Shown here piece by piece: positions 9,801 to 19,099 of a DNA stretch of 64,000 nt; within the stretch, counting starts at the first letter, position 1, and each line of letters opens with the position of its first letter. The stretch comes from Dactylonectria macrodidyma (Eukaryota; Ascomycota; Sordariomycetes; Hypocreales; Nectriaceae): positions 48,491 through 112,490 of the forward strand of contig JAGMUV010000058.1 of the NCBI GenBank assembly GCA_020744425.1, given 5' to 3'. Position numbers and translations under genes: made by a program. A model generated the notes under the pieces. The model was not told the origin of the DNA, searched no databases, and was given only the letters and a program-made list of their open reading frames with translations.

Positions 9801-10694
9801 ATCGACAAGATGCGCCGACTTCTCGCCGATCACACGCCGAGAGTACGAGCGATGACCCCTATGATACAGGAAGAACTGTTGCCCTACGAAGAAATCGCTA
9901 GCCCCGGAAGCGTCAATCTTTATCAACGCAAAGTCGGAACAATCATGTACGCAGCCGTGATGACTCGACCGGATGTGGCTTTTGCAGCAAGCCGACTAGC
10001 CAGGTTTAATCAGAACCCAGGGCCACAGCACCATCAAGCAGCCGATCGGGCTCTGTGGTACCTCATCGAAACGCGCTGTCTTTCCCTTGAATACGGCACG
10101 GTCCCTGGATGTGAAGAAGATGGCTTACAAGTGGCTTCCGATGCGAGCTTCGCAGACAACTCGGCGGACCGTCGGAGCTCACAAGCCTTCGTCATGAAGC
10201 TATTCGGAGGGATCACGTCATGGAGAGCGAACAAACAGGATACAGTCACGACATCAACTACGGAAGCGGAGCTCCTAGCACTATCTCAAGCTGCCAAAGA
10301 AGCCCTCTTTGCTAGCAGACTCATCTCCGCCCTGAACGTCGATTTATCTTCGCCAACAGCTCGCCGAGCGATCGCCTCTCCTGCGAAAGTTACTATCGAA
10401 TGCGACAACAAGCAGACTATCCGACTAGTCACCGCAGAGCTAGTACAACTACGCACGAAGCTGAGGCATGTTGATATTCATAATCACTGGCTCAGACAGG
10501 AAATACTGGACGAAAGGATTGAAGTGATTTACACCCCATCAACGCGACTGCTCGCCGACGGCTTGACAAAGAGCCTGCCTGGAGAGGCATTTGCCAAATT
10601 CACCCAGCAGCTTAAGCTCGCTGACCTCTCTGATAAATTGGAACAACGAAGGATGGATGAAGAGTGCAGCTTGACGGCGATGCCCTCAAGCTGA
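6837..10694 (+). CDS. Copia Pol (protease, integrase, RT, RNase H), in frame with gag
   Basis: Open continuously from the codon after the gag stop to 10694; the first in-frame ATG is only at 6960, downstream of the protease LLDSGAT site (about 6912-6932), so initiation there would lose the active site. Residues below count from the ATG at 6960. Order: protease; GAG-pre-integrase HHCC zinc finger (HRRLGH to CDACGVAKAH, about 150-195); integrase with D, D in ECDNE and E in GGAERI (about 220-320); Copia RT with RLVVRGD and FYVDD (about 745-880); RNase H with SDASFAD, TTEAELLAL and CDNKQT. No frameshift or stop was found. Expression probably needs read-through of the UGA at 6834-6836. Confidence 0.9.
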   Translation, partial: LRPVGSCSANAGLVVGEHYPLRDSVLLDSGATLDIFRDTSRMKNLRAAPLGDFFWSGTQQVLIDGYGEGTVILTAADGSPRKLSVPNVALCTALTTNLISFSKLRKRGIWWDTRPGNNCLRRSDRTFLGAIDERQGQQVLEWRESQPITTSDQQAHAEPPASLHTDQPHRRHKHTSWTHRRPLLGDTLTWHRRLGHPGPDALRCLTTASRGVRLKMEEPEGPQRITTVDCDACGVAKAHRMIRRAPREATARAKPGDRIALDFHPMTQGYAGYTSVWIFTDRATGYSWDYYADSRSTPALCLAITRFLKMLEVQYSVKVKAIECDNEITEIHPQVAELLRDRGILAEPSAPNTQAQNGGAERIAAVIIQKGRAMRAGAKLPEYLWPESIKAATYLYNRTPSMHRNRKTPYELFHSHFRSDETTRPDLSHLRAYGCKVFALTADAQLRRNRLRRQSPRAWIGFLVGYTSSNSFRVWNPLNKEVFTTRDVTFNERQLFDGRSESLRDDLLKEDLEAIQRRIQELLQIQEHTEQWVSQPPDDEADEIPDESEDHHIAEHPADDQEHGESQETSEWYTTAKFKLLPTPPQSPPAAFFHTLADGLGVKGREEGEADDEITRRVVIEQLPRQRISFKSAFLAGRLQSPKHRTSNRRAVYGSLASSVRSFDGGSVTQPHIEPDVGKWCAKRVTSSTNITVGKPNARVTSSANITAGKPNALLEISSTSGEEKQPIVGTHWRLLEPLPSSHAKRSSHPYQDAILTAEKAHLQSHKESQSWIEVAKSAAKGRRVLGCHWVYVYKLDKHGRFLKIKARLVVRGDQQAIDSRETYAATLAGMSFRTLVALANRFDYDMLQYDAVNAFVHAKLDEEIYMEMPRGYQKPGIILKLQKALYGLRRSPLLWQKHFEKGLLQAGFRRVPGEDCCWLHGDIIFFFYVDDCVLCFPRQVKPQAMSLIENLQKTYHLEGGKSLQWFLGIEVIRDRGNHRLWLSQSSYIDKMRRLLADHTPRVRAMTPMIQEELLPYEEIASPGSVNLYQRKVGTIMYAAVMTRPDVAFAASRLARFNQNPGPQHHQAADRALWYLIETRCLSLEYGTVPGCEEDGLQVASDASFADNSADRRSSQAFVMKLFGGITSWRANKQDTVTTSTTEAELLALSQAAKEALFASRLISALNVDLSSPTARRAIASPAKVTIECDNKQTIRLVTAELVQLRTKLRHVDIHNHWLRQEILDERIEVIYTPSTRLLADGLTKSLPGEAFAKFTQQLKLADLSDKLEQRRMDEECSLTAMPSS
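8887..8976 (+). repeat. 45-bp tandem duplication within Copia pol
   Basis: Two 45-bp units in tandem encode RVTSSTNITVGKPNA and RVTSSANITAGKPNA. They lie in the linker between integrase and RT and keep the frame. A length polymorphism between copies of the element would be expected here. Confidence 0.8.
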
Positions 10695-10701
10695 AGGGGC
10701 G

Positions 10702-10918
10702 TGTTAGATTGGACCATGCGCCCGGCATCAGACCGGGTGGGTCATGTGTTCAGTTGCCTAGCACTTTGCCACAAGGCTTAGGAATCAGCTTCTAGCTGAT
10801 TCTACACAGCACAGAACAGGTATATAAAGCTTGCTCTGATACCTCGGAATAAGAAGAGAGGAGGAGAGACATATAATATACACGATTAATATCAGAGTGC
10901 CACGCTAGCTTTCCGACA
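10702..10918 (+). repeat. Copia 3' LTR
   Basis: 217 bp, preceded directly by the purine-rich tract ending GAAGGGGCG and followed by the AATCC target copy. It supplies the polyadenylation end of the element. Confidence 0.93.
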
Positions 10919-11440
10919 AATCCAAGCCTCAATTGGGGGGGGCTAAGAGCCCAGCAGTGACCCCTGCCCATAGATCCTGGCCCGGATCCCGTGGCCAGGT
11001 AATGGCCGCAGGCCCCTGCTAGGGGGATCCGGTGGAAATGTGAAATCTCTAATTCTGCTAACAGCTTCTGAAGGGCTGCTGCTGCTGTTGCTCTTAGTGC
11101 TCTGATAAAGCTATTCCCAGCCCTTAACCGCTCCCTATTACAATATCCGACCCTAAAGCCGATCAATGAGGCCCTGTTACTAATGTCTTTACTCTTCAAT
11201 GTTCTAAGCCCTTTAGCTTTATTAAGCAGGTCAAAGCAGCTACTGCTATTAATCCTATAGGCTTTCTGAGCATCCCTGACCTTCTAAGCATTATTTAGAA
11301 AAGCCGACGCTTCATTCTTAAGTCATATCTTAACTAAAAGCGCTCTAAGGGTCGCTGCAGCTAGATCATAGCCTATAAGGACTTCCTTACAGAGCAGGAT
11401 CTAGTAATAGTATAAAGGGCGTTATATAGTCCTATAGAAT
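10919..11440 (-). pseudogene. Unidentified coding-like relic next to the Copia 3' LTR
   Basis: A GC-richer patch whose minus-strand translation is protein-like but carries stops in its upstream (higher-coordinate) part. About 100 residues are open, including the SLIGFRVGYCNRERLRAGN region, and the frame then runs into the Copia LTR. I do not recognise the family. It grades into RIPed DNA and is probably part of an older retroelement into which the Copia inserted. Confidence 0.3.
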
Positions 11441-12859
11441 CTGTAGCTAATGTAATAAGCCACAGTTCTTTATTATATAGTTTAAGATACTTTTATAAAG
11501 AGCACTCTATCAAAAGGGACTATAATAAAAAAGAAATATCTTTAATATTTCTAAAGCTTTAAAAGATAGAAATAGTAAAGTGACTAGCCAGTTTAATAAT
11601 AATAAAAGCTTAAATGACCTTAATTTACAACCTAGTCATTAGCTATATTATAAACTCAAACCTCTCCTTCTTTATATATAATAACCCGTTCTTAAATATA
11701 AAACTCTTCTAATATAATCTTAAGCTAGTTTAAAATATCTTTTTAAAGTATTATACTCTAATAAAAGACTTTAATAAGGTTTACTAATTAGTAAGGGCTA
11801 TTATTAAGAGTAAGCTAAATAAAGCTATAATATTAATATATATTAGCTTTAATTATTAAATATCTTTAAATTAATTAGTAATAAGTACTATTATTAACTA
11901 TTTCTTTAATTAAGACCTTAAGTACTAAACTCAGCTACTAGCTCTATATAAGTATTAAGAGAACTATAGTAATAAAAATATTATAAAAATGATTAAACAG
12001 GTTATTTAAGACTAAGGAATCAAGAGCTAGATTAGTATTAGTATTTATAATAATGCCTTTAATAATAATACTGATTTATTAATACTATACTCTTATTTAA
12101 ACCTAAGATTTAAGTTTAATAATATTAAGTATTAATAGATAAAGTGCTTTAACTATATTTTAAACTTATAACTATAAGAGGACCGGCCTGTAAATAGGTG
12201 CGCTTAGAGACTGGCTGTGTATTAATCTATTAAAAGCTAAAGAGAAGGAAATTCTCCTTTATAGGCCTAGTCCAGGCCCGGCCCTAAGTAATAGTAAAAG
12301 CAGTAAGATATAGCAGAATCTACACTTAGGCTCCAGCCTGTAACAATAACTAAGGCTGTTTTCTATAAGTATTATACTAATGCCTTTAAGCTTAATAGTA
12401 ATTATTTAAAACAGCTAGATAATTAAAAACGAGCTCTTAAATATTAGTAATATAAGGGGCTTATTAAAAAGTTTTATAATATTATTAGATTTATTAGAGC
12501 CTCTTTATAATAAATAGAGGCATTTAAGAAAGCAAGCATTAGGGAGAAGGCTGGCTAAGATATTTACATTAAGTTAATACTAGACATTAGGGTATTACTA
12601 TCTGCATCCGTTTATAAGGCTGGTGCTAGTACTAGAGCTAGTGCTTAAAGCTTCTAAAAATATATATAGTAACAGTCTTCTAATACTAATATTTTAATAT
12701 TAATAACTATACTTTTATAAAAAGCAATAGTTATAGTATAGTTATTTTATAAAACGTTTTAACTTAAGTAATACTCTTTTATATACTTATTTAATCTTTA
12801 GTATAATTATACTAACTTTATACTATTTTTTTATTATAAGCCTTTTACTTATATTAATA
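11441..12859. other. AT-rich RIP-like DNA, no gene
   Basis: Heavily AT-rich with a small GC-richer island at about 12180-12360. Nothing is recognisable in six frames. Confidence 0.5.
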
Positions 12860-13329
12860 ACGTATATAATAAGCGAGTTAGAAATATAAACAAGTCAGAA
12901 AAAATCCCTTAACTCTCCTTCTTTTTATTTAATTAATTATTTCTTAACTACTAAATATATTATAGTTAAATAAAGAAGCAAATATTATCCTTACCCTTTA
13001 GGCTCTTTAAAATAATCTAAAATTATATATCTACCTTACTATAATATTATATAAAGTCCTGCTTAATACTCTTTATAACTAACATTATAATAAACCTTCT
13101 TAAGGCAATATTATCCCTACTTTATATTAATTAACTGACCTTAAGGAATAGATTATTATTTAATTCATTCTTAACCTAGATTCATAAGGATTTCCTCCAC
13201 AACTATATAGTATTAAAGAAATAGCTAACTGACTGCTTGCTAACTACAATACATTACCTATTAGTAAGCACTAGGCTTCTAACTTCATTAAGTAATACTA
13301 AGAGCTTAAGATGCGTTTTTTTTATAAAT

Positions 13330-13876
13330 TGTAAAGGCTATAGCAGTGGAAGGAGTGGAAGGAGTAGAAGGTTATTAGTAGAACTAGGCGACTGTGGGTT
13401 AAGGAATTGACTAATTAGAAAAGGAATTAAAGATTCATAAAGAGCAGGAAAAGACGATTAGAAAGGTAGTTGGTTTGAAGTGATTAGTTAAGAAATGCAT
13501 GTATTAATAATGATAATCCTACTAGACTGGCTAGAGAAAAGCCCTAGCTTTATAAAGAGATTGCTATCCAGTCATATGTCCAATCTAATAGGGGATTTGG
13601 ATAATTTATTATAGTAAAACCGGGTAAGACGTATCTTAAGTTTTAAGACTATTAGATGTATGTCTAATGCTTAAACTCTAACCTTATTAAAGGTTCTTAT
13701 TATAGATATTTTTTATAGTTATAATATAAGGAAGATAGGCTTTCTAGGGTATATTATATACTATTATAAAGCTAAAGATCAGGAGATTTTAAATATATTA
13801 TTTATAATCTTATTTACTAGGAGTTAAAGGAGATATTTCCTTATTAGTTATATATTTTATATATAAGGACTTAATA
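13330..13876 (-). mobile_element. LTR-like insertion, family B, copy 1 (RIPed)
   Basis: A 547-bp insertion in Fot-B flanked by the direct 5-bp duplication TAAAT. It begins TGTAAAGGC and is an inverted, more mutated copy of 14027-14542; differences are mostly transitions. It also has about 31 extra bases of GGAAGGAGT-like repeats near its left end. Terminal TG and the 5-bp duplication suggest a solo LTR. Confidence 0.7.
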
Positions 13877-14026
13877 TAAATATAACTATTAAAGAGCTAA
13901 ATGCAAAGATCTAATTATTATTTATAAGTAGTTTAGGCTTATAGAGAATATAATTATAAAAGATAGTATTAACTTAGCTAATATCTATAACTTTAATAAG
14001 ACTGGCTTTATAATAGGTATAATTAT

Positions 14027-14542
14027 TGTAAAGTCCTTATATATAAAATATATAACTGATAAGGAAATATCTCCTTTAGCTCTTATTAGATAAGACTATA
14101 AATAACATATTTAAAATCTCCTGATTTTTAGCTTTATAATGGTATATATTATGCCTCAGAAAGCCTATCTTCCTTATACTATAACCACAAAAGACATCTA
14201 TAATAAGAACCTTCAATAAGGTTAGAGTTCAAGCATCAGACATACGTCCAACAGTCCTAAAACTCGGGACACGTCTTACCCGGTTTTACTATGACAAATT
14301 GTCCAAATCCCCTGTTAGATTGGACATGTGACTGGACAGCAATCTCTCTATAAAGCTGGGGCTTTTCTCTAGCCAGTCCAGAAGGATTATCATCATCAAT
14401 ACATGCATTTTCTCAACCAATCACATCAAACTGACTATCCTTCTGATCGTCTTTTCCTGCTCTTTCTGAATCTTCAATCCCTTTTCTGATTGGTCAATTC
14501 CTTGACCCACAATCGCCGAGTTCCACTGCTATAGCCTCTACA
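14027..14542 (+). mobile_element. LTR-like insertion, family B, copy 2
   Basis: A 516-bp insertion in Fot-B flanked by ATTAT on both sides, beginning TGTAAAG and ending CTCTACA. It includes a TATAAA-like box at about 14351-14356 and the 13-base string that starts the Copia LTR (from 14313). It is less mutated than its inverted partner at 13330. Together they form a large imperfect palindrome with about 500-bp arms around a 150-bp Fot-B spacer. Confidence 0.7.
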
Positions 14543-14929
14543 ATTATAAGTAGAATGGTTATTATAAGTATAAATAGGTGTAAAAACCTGAAATCAGTAT
14601 AGCTTAAAAACTGGGAATAGGTTACAGTCATTTAAGCAATTAATACAGAAGGCTAAGCAATCTAGCTATTTATTATAATTACAGGTTAATATTACCTTAC
14701 TAATTAGTACTAAGAAAGTAACCTCTTAAGTAATTAAGCTATTATAATAACTCTAAATAGCTAGACTAATAATAAAATAAGTCTTAAGTAGTTTAAGTAC
14801 TTTAATTAATATATAAAGAATTAATTAATTAGTTATTATTATCTTCTAATCCTTAATAAGTATAAAAGTCATTACTCTATTAACTTTAAGAAATATTATA
14901 AAGAGAACTATATTATTATACTTTATATA

Positions 14930-15355
14930 ACGTACATGATAAGCGAGTCGGAAATACAAGCGAGTCGGAAAAGCATACTGTACAGCTAAAATAAGTAATT
15001 TTAGATTTCTTAAAACTAGATATAAGACTTATTAAGATTTAAAAACACATTTTTAGAATAAATTAGAAAAAAAGTTATAAGATAGTATTTTTTTAAAGAA
15101 TTTTAAAATTTTATTAAGCTGACTATAAGTAAAAATAGTAAAAAAAACAGTGCGAATTCTATATTACTAGCGCTATAAGTATGTATATCTTAAAAAAATT
15201 CTTAAAAATATTATATATTATAAATAAGCTAGGTTTAAAATTTTAGCTATTTTAGACCTAGTTTAATTTTTTAAGAAATTTTCTAAAATTTCATTTTAAG
15301 GTGTATTTTGTAATTTCCGACTCGCTTGTATTTCCGACTCGCTTATCATGTACGT
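14930..15355. mobile_element. MITE 3, intact
   Basis: A 426-bp element with TA on each side (14928-14929, 15356-15357). The inverted ends are perfect over at least 40 bp: ACGTACATGATAAGCGAG at the left, with AAGCGAGTCGG twice, 17 bp apart. It is inserted in Fot-B just before the codons for the MPPHSSHLLQP region. The non-coding interior is shared with MITE 2. Confidence 0.92.
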
Positions 15356-16309
15356 TACTACTTTATTTATTTTACTTACTTTAGCCTCTTAATATTAAGT
15401 ACTTTAAACTGCTTAAAATAGCTTATAATTAAGTAATTAAGTAATTAATTAAATGCTTTATAACTTATGTTTTAAAGACTAAGTTCTTCTTAGCCTTTTA
15501 TATTACTTATAAAGCTACTATAATAAAGAGTAATATTAAAGGAGGTTTTTAAAAAGCCAGACTTATTCTTTTAAACTTAGAAAATGTTATATTAAAGCTT
15601 AATATATAGCTATAGATTCTAATATTAGTTAAAAAGGAGATTAGCCTCTTTAACCCTTAGGTCTTAAAGACTCTAAAGACTATACTTAAGGCTAGCTCTT
15701 AATCTAAATACTTTAAAAGATAAATAAGAAGATATTAGAGTAGCTCTCTAGTATTAATTCTTAAGGCACTTAAGTTACTTTTAAAAGGAATAAAAGCAAT
15801 AATATATTAGAATGCCTTATTAAAGTCTAAAGTCTAGATCCTTTAATAAGTAAATAAGACTCTTAGTAAGTAATATAAAGTAAAAAGAACCTACTTATAT
15901 AAAGGAGGGAAGATAACTTTAGATAAAGGAAAGGGTAAGATAGATTAAAGAGATATTAATATATAAGTAGTAGCTAAATTATTAAAAAGTAGTAATTAAA
16001 GGAGGTTAGTAATACTAAGGGAAAGGCATTATAGAAATTATAGAAAGGCAGGTTATAATATAAAGACCTATTAAATTATAATTAAGACTTTTAAAGAAAA
16101 GAATAGTAATTAGTTTTAATTAATTAAAGTTATTATTATATTTTTATTAAAGTTTTTATTTTAATAATATAGGACTTTTTCTAATTTACTTATATTTCTA
16201 ACTCACTTATTATATATATTATTTACTTAAAGTATATTATATATTTAAAAAAAGACTTATTTTTACTTTATTTTATTTTTTTAAGTTCTATTTAAGCCTT
16301 TTTTATGTA

Positions 16310-17163
16310 ATATATATAATAAGTATACTAGTTAAATAAGTATATTAATTACTTATATTTTATACCTTAAATTGCAATTTTTAAAAAATTCTTAAAAATC
16401 TGAACTAAACTTAAAATATTTAAAACTTAATATATAAGCTAATTATATAATAATTTATATAAAAACTTTTTATAAAATTTTATTTATTTATTTTTATAAA
16501 GTTATTAAGAAAAAACCTATTTATACTATGTACTTTTTTAATTTTATATATAATAAGCTAATTAAAAATTTAAGAAAAATACTAATGTATATAATAAGCG
16601 AATGTCCTAAACCAGCGAGTGTCCTACGTATACTATACAGCTAAAAGTACACATTTTAAATTTTCTAAAACGGGCTATTTAATTAATAAATTTCTAAAGA
16701 ATTAATTTTAAGCTTTTAAGAAAAAAGGTTATAAAATAGTATTTTCTTTATATTTCTAACTAATTTATTAAGCTAGTTATAAATAAAAATAGTAAAAAAA
16801 ACAGTGTGAGTTTTATACTACTAGCGCTAGAGGTATATATAGCTTCAGAAAGTTTATAAGGATAATATATATTATAATTAAGCTATATTTAAAACTATAG
16901 CTATTTTAGGGTTAGTTTGAGTTTTTAAGAATTATTTTAAAATCGCGATTTAAGGTGAAAATCTGAGTGAGACACTCGCTTGTCTAGGACATTCGCTTAT
17001 TATATACATTATACCATTTTCTTTTTCTTTAAATATTTAAAAATGATTTTTTTATATTTTTAATAATTATATAGTCTGTTTTAAAAATCTGATATTATTA
17101 CTTTTAGCTATATAGTATGAGTATTTAGCAAGCTTGTTTAACCAGCATGCTTATTATATATAT
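16310..17163. mobile_element. MITE 6, interrupted by MITE 4
   Basis: Outer TA at 16308-16309 and 17164-17165. Left end ATATATATAATAAGTATACT and right end (reverse strand) ATATATATAATAAGCATGCT match as inverted repeats. The two halves (16310-16584 and 17010-17163) add up to about 429 bp once MITE 4 is removed, the normal size for these elements. Confidence 0.7.
16585..17009. mobile_element. MITE 4, nested in MITE 6
   Basis: A 425-bp element with TA on both sides (16583-16584, 17010-17011). Bipartite ends carry AGCGAATGTCC and AGCGAGTGTCC 17 bp apart, with the inverted counterpart at the right. It inserted in MITE 6. Confidence 0.85.
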
Positions 17164-18118
17164 TAGTAGTTATTCTTAAAAATGGATAATATATATATAA
17201 AGAACTTTTCTAAGTTATATTTACTTATTATATCTCTTACTTTATAAAAGACTATAACCTTTTCTTATAGTTTATTTAGTATATTTTTCTAAATATATTA
17301 CTATTAGCTTTTATAGCTTTTAATAAAGTATTTATCTTCTTTAAGTTTATATTATATTATTACTAACTATAATAAAAGTATCTACTTATTATTATTATGC
17401 TTTAGTCTATTTAATAATAGCTTTCTCTTCGTATAAAAGACTACTATAAGTAAGGCCTCTTATACTTAGAGATTCATAATATTTTAAAAGCTATTTATTT
17501 TAAATATAAGTAAATAGCTTATTATAATATATTCTAATTCATACTAGCTATTTAAAGTATGCTTATTTATAATAAGTTAATAAGTATTATACTTTATTAT
17601 AAGTATTAATACTTATATACTAATTATAATAAGTAATAATTATAACTAAGCTATAGTATTATATAGCTCTTCTTACTAAGTATTAAATATAGCTTAATTA
17701 GTTTAAATTTATTAGAATTAGTTCTAAACTAACTCTTTTAATAATATTATATTATATTATAATCCTTTTAATAAAGTTATAATTAAATATACTTCTAAAG
17801 CTACTTTTTATTTACTTTCTATAATTAAGTTAGCTTTAAAAGATATTAATTATAATAGACTGGCCTTATAATTATTATAAGTAAGTATTAATTATTAAAT
17901 TAATATTCTTAAAGAAGAGTTATTTTACTTATACTAATCCGTACCTTTTAATAATATACTATTCTCTAGCTAATGAGCTAAGCGCAGTCTGTATGCAGAT
18001 TGTGTACAGACTTATTATTAAGTGTGAGTAAAGCTCGAGCTTATAATAATATCTTCTTAAGATCTTAAGGTTTAAATAAGCTAATTTTAAATACTATTTA
18101 TATATATTTATAATTATA
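17164..18118. other. AT-rich RIP-like DNA, no gene
   Basis: About 950 bp of AT-rich sequence. I see no domain, terminal repeat or RNA gene. Confidence 0.5.
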
Positions 18119-18556
18119 ACGTGCATAATAAGCTTATGTCCTATACAAGTATGTGTCCTAAATAGGTTTTATACCTTAAATCATAATTTCTTAGAAATTC
18201 TTTAAAAATCCAAACTAAACCTAAAATAAGTATAATTTTTAAATTATATATATTACATAATGAGTAATCAGTAGGAATTTTTCTAGATTTTAAAAAAAAA
18301 TTATTTATTAATTTAAGTAAAGAAATAATATTCACACTGTTTTTTTTCTTACTTTTATTTTTAAGTAACTAAATAAATTAATTAAATTTTTTTAAAAAAT
18401 AATAACTTATTACTTTTGTACTTAAATATTTAAAACTAATTTTTCAAAAATTCTAAAGCTATATAGCCAATTTTAGGAAATTAATAATCAGAGTTTTTAA
18501 GTGTATAGTATAAGTAGGATACATACTTGTATAAAACATAAGCTTCTTATGCACGT
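18119..18556. mobile_element. MITE 5
   Basis: A 438-bp element between TA duplications (18117-18118, 18557-18558), with inverted ends beginning ACGTGCATAATAAGCTTATG. The bipartite period is again 17 bp, but the repeated word is diverged (AAGCTTATGTCC and AAGTATGTGTCC). The interior is related to MITE 6 and to the inverted interior of MITE 3. Confidence 0.85.
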
Positions 18557-19099
18557 TACTATATATTATTATATATTAACTACTACTTAATATAATACTA
18601 TAACTTCTGTTTAGTAAGTATAACCTAACCGTTCTACTAATATAGACCCTAGTTGTCAAATGTTAGAGTGAATTGCTTGTATTCATGTGTCCCCACTTGC
18701 TACTTGAGGTTTTGGAGCAAGCTCTATATGCCTTTTCTGTGCTATGTGGAATCAACTGGAAGCTGCTTGCTAAGCCTGTGGCAATAGGTGGCAACTGTCA
18801 TCTTTGATGACAATATTTATTAGCCTTTCAAGCTACTTCCATGAGCTTCCTTTTGCCACTATTCAACACTAGTCTATCCCTTAGGAACTCATCCTTAAGC
18901 TACCCTATACCCCGTACAGGCTAGCTTGTGGACACGACCGTTATACTTAGTGGGATATATAGACTGCTCCCGGCCTCATTAGTACCATGCTCGCACACGA
19001 AGCGCAAGTATGATTTCTTGAGTTTTATAGCTAATACCAAAGATAATTGGATTTATTTAGTTTTGTGGACGCCAATTAACTAGTTAGATGACAGCCCTC
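18557..19099. other. Spacer from RIP block to transporter relic
   Basis: Composition rises from AT-rich to normal over this stretch. No coding potential or RNA gene was recognised. Confidence 0.5.

Larger units (their letters stand above)
5350..10918 (+). mobile_element. Complete Ty1/Copia LTR retrotransposon
   Basis: A 5569-bp element with 217-bp LTRs (5350-5566 and 10702-10918) that look identical by eye and are bounded by TGTTAG...CCGACA. The target duplication AATCC lies at 5345-5349 and 10919-10923. A primer-binding site follows the 5' LTR and a purine-rich tract (GAAGGGGCG) precedes the 3' LTR. The protein order gag-protease-integrase-RT-RNase H is diagnostic of Copia. Matching LTRs and open frames indicate recent insertion; the only possible lesion is a UGA between gag and pol. 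Confidence 0.95.
13080..16130 (+). pseudogene. RIP-ruined Fot transposase in four blocks
   Basis: The blocks read as a mutated version of the Fot-A transposase. 13080-13325 matches the CENP-B region (FILNLDS*GFPP for YILDLDSRGFPP). 13882-14021 matches the first catalytic aspartate region (NIYNFNKTGF for DIYNFDETGF). 14548-14927 covers the middle, with HYSINFKKYYKEN for HHSTDFELYCEEN. 15358-16130 covers the C-terminal part including the knuckle. Many TAG/TAA stops replace Gln/Trp codons, and the catalytic Asp codons read Asn, as expected for C-to-T and G-to-A RIP. It cannot encode an active protein. Confidence 0.85.
12860..16219 (+). mobile_element. Fot-B: RIP-ruined relative of Fot-A with three nested insertions
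   Basis: Flanked by TA (12858-12859 and 16220-16221). The left end begins ACGTATATAATAAGCGAG and shows the bipartite 17-bp arrangement; the right end is a RIPed inverted copy. Between them, Fot-A-like transposase can be followed from the N-terminal region to the zinc knuckle. It is split by insertions at 13330-13876, 14027-14542 and 14930-15355. Without these it is about 1870 bp, close to Fot-A (1860 bp). Confidence 0.88.

Noticed and set aside
10792..11199. 135-residue minus-strand open frame as a host gene
   Set aside because: It overlaps the Copia LTR at its C-terminal end, has no recognisable domain and lies in transposon debris.
13330..14542. A single fold-back element or hairpin-generating palindrome
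   Set aside because: Each arm has its own, different 5-bp target duplication and the spacer is Fot-B coding sequence, so two separate insertions explain it better.
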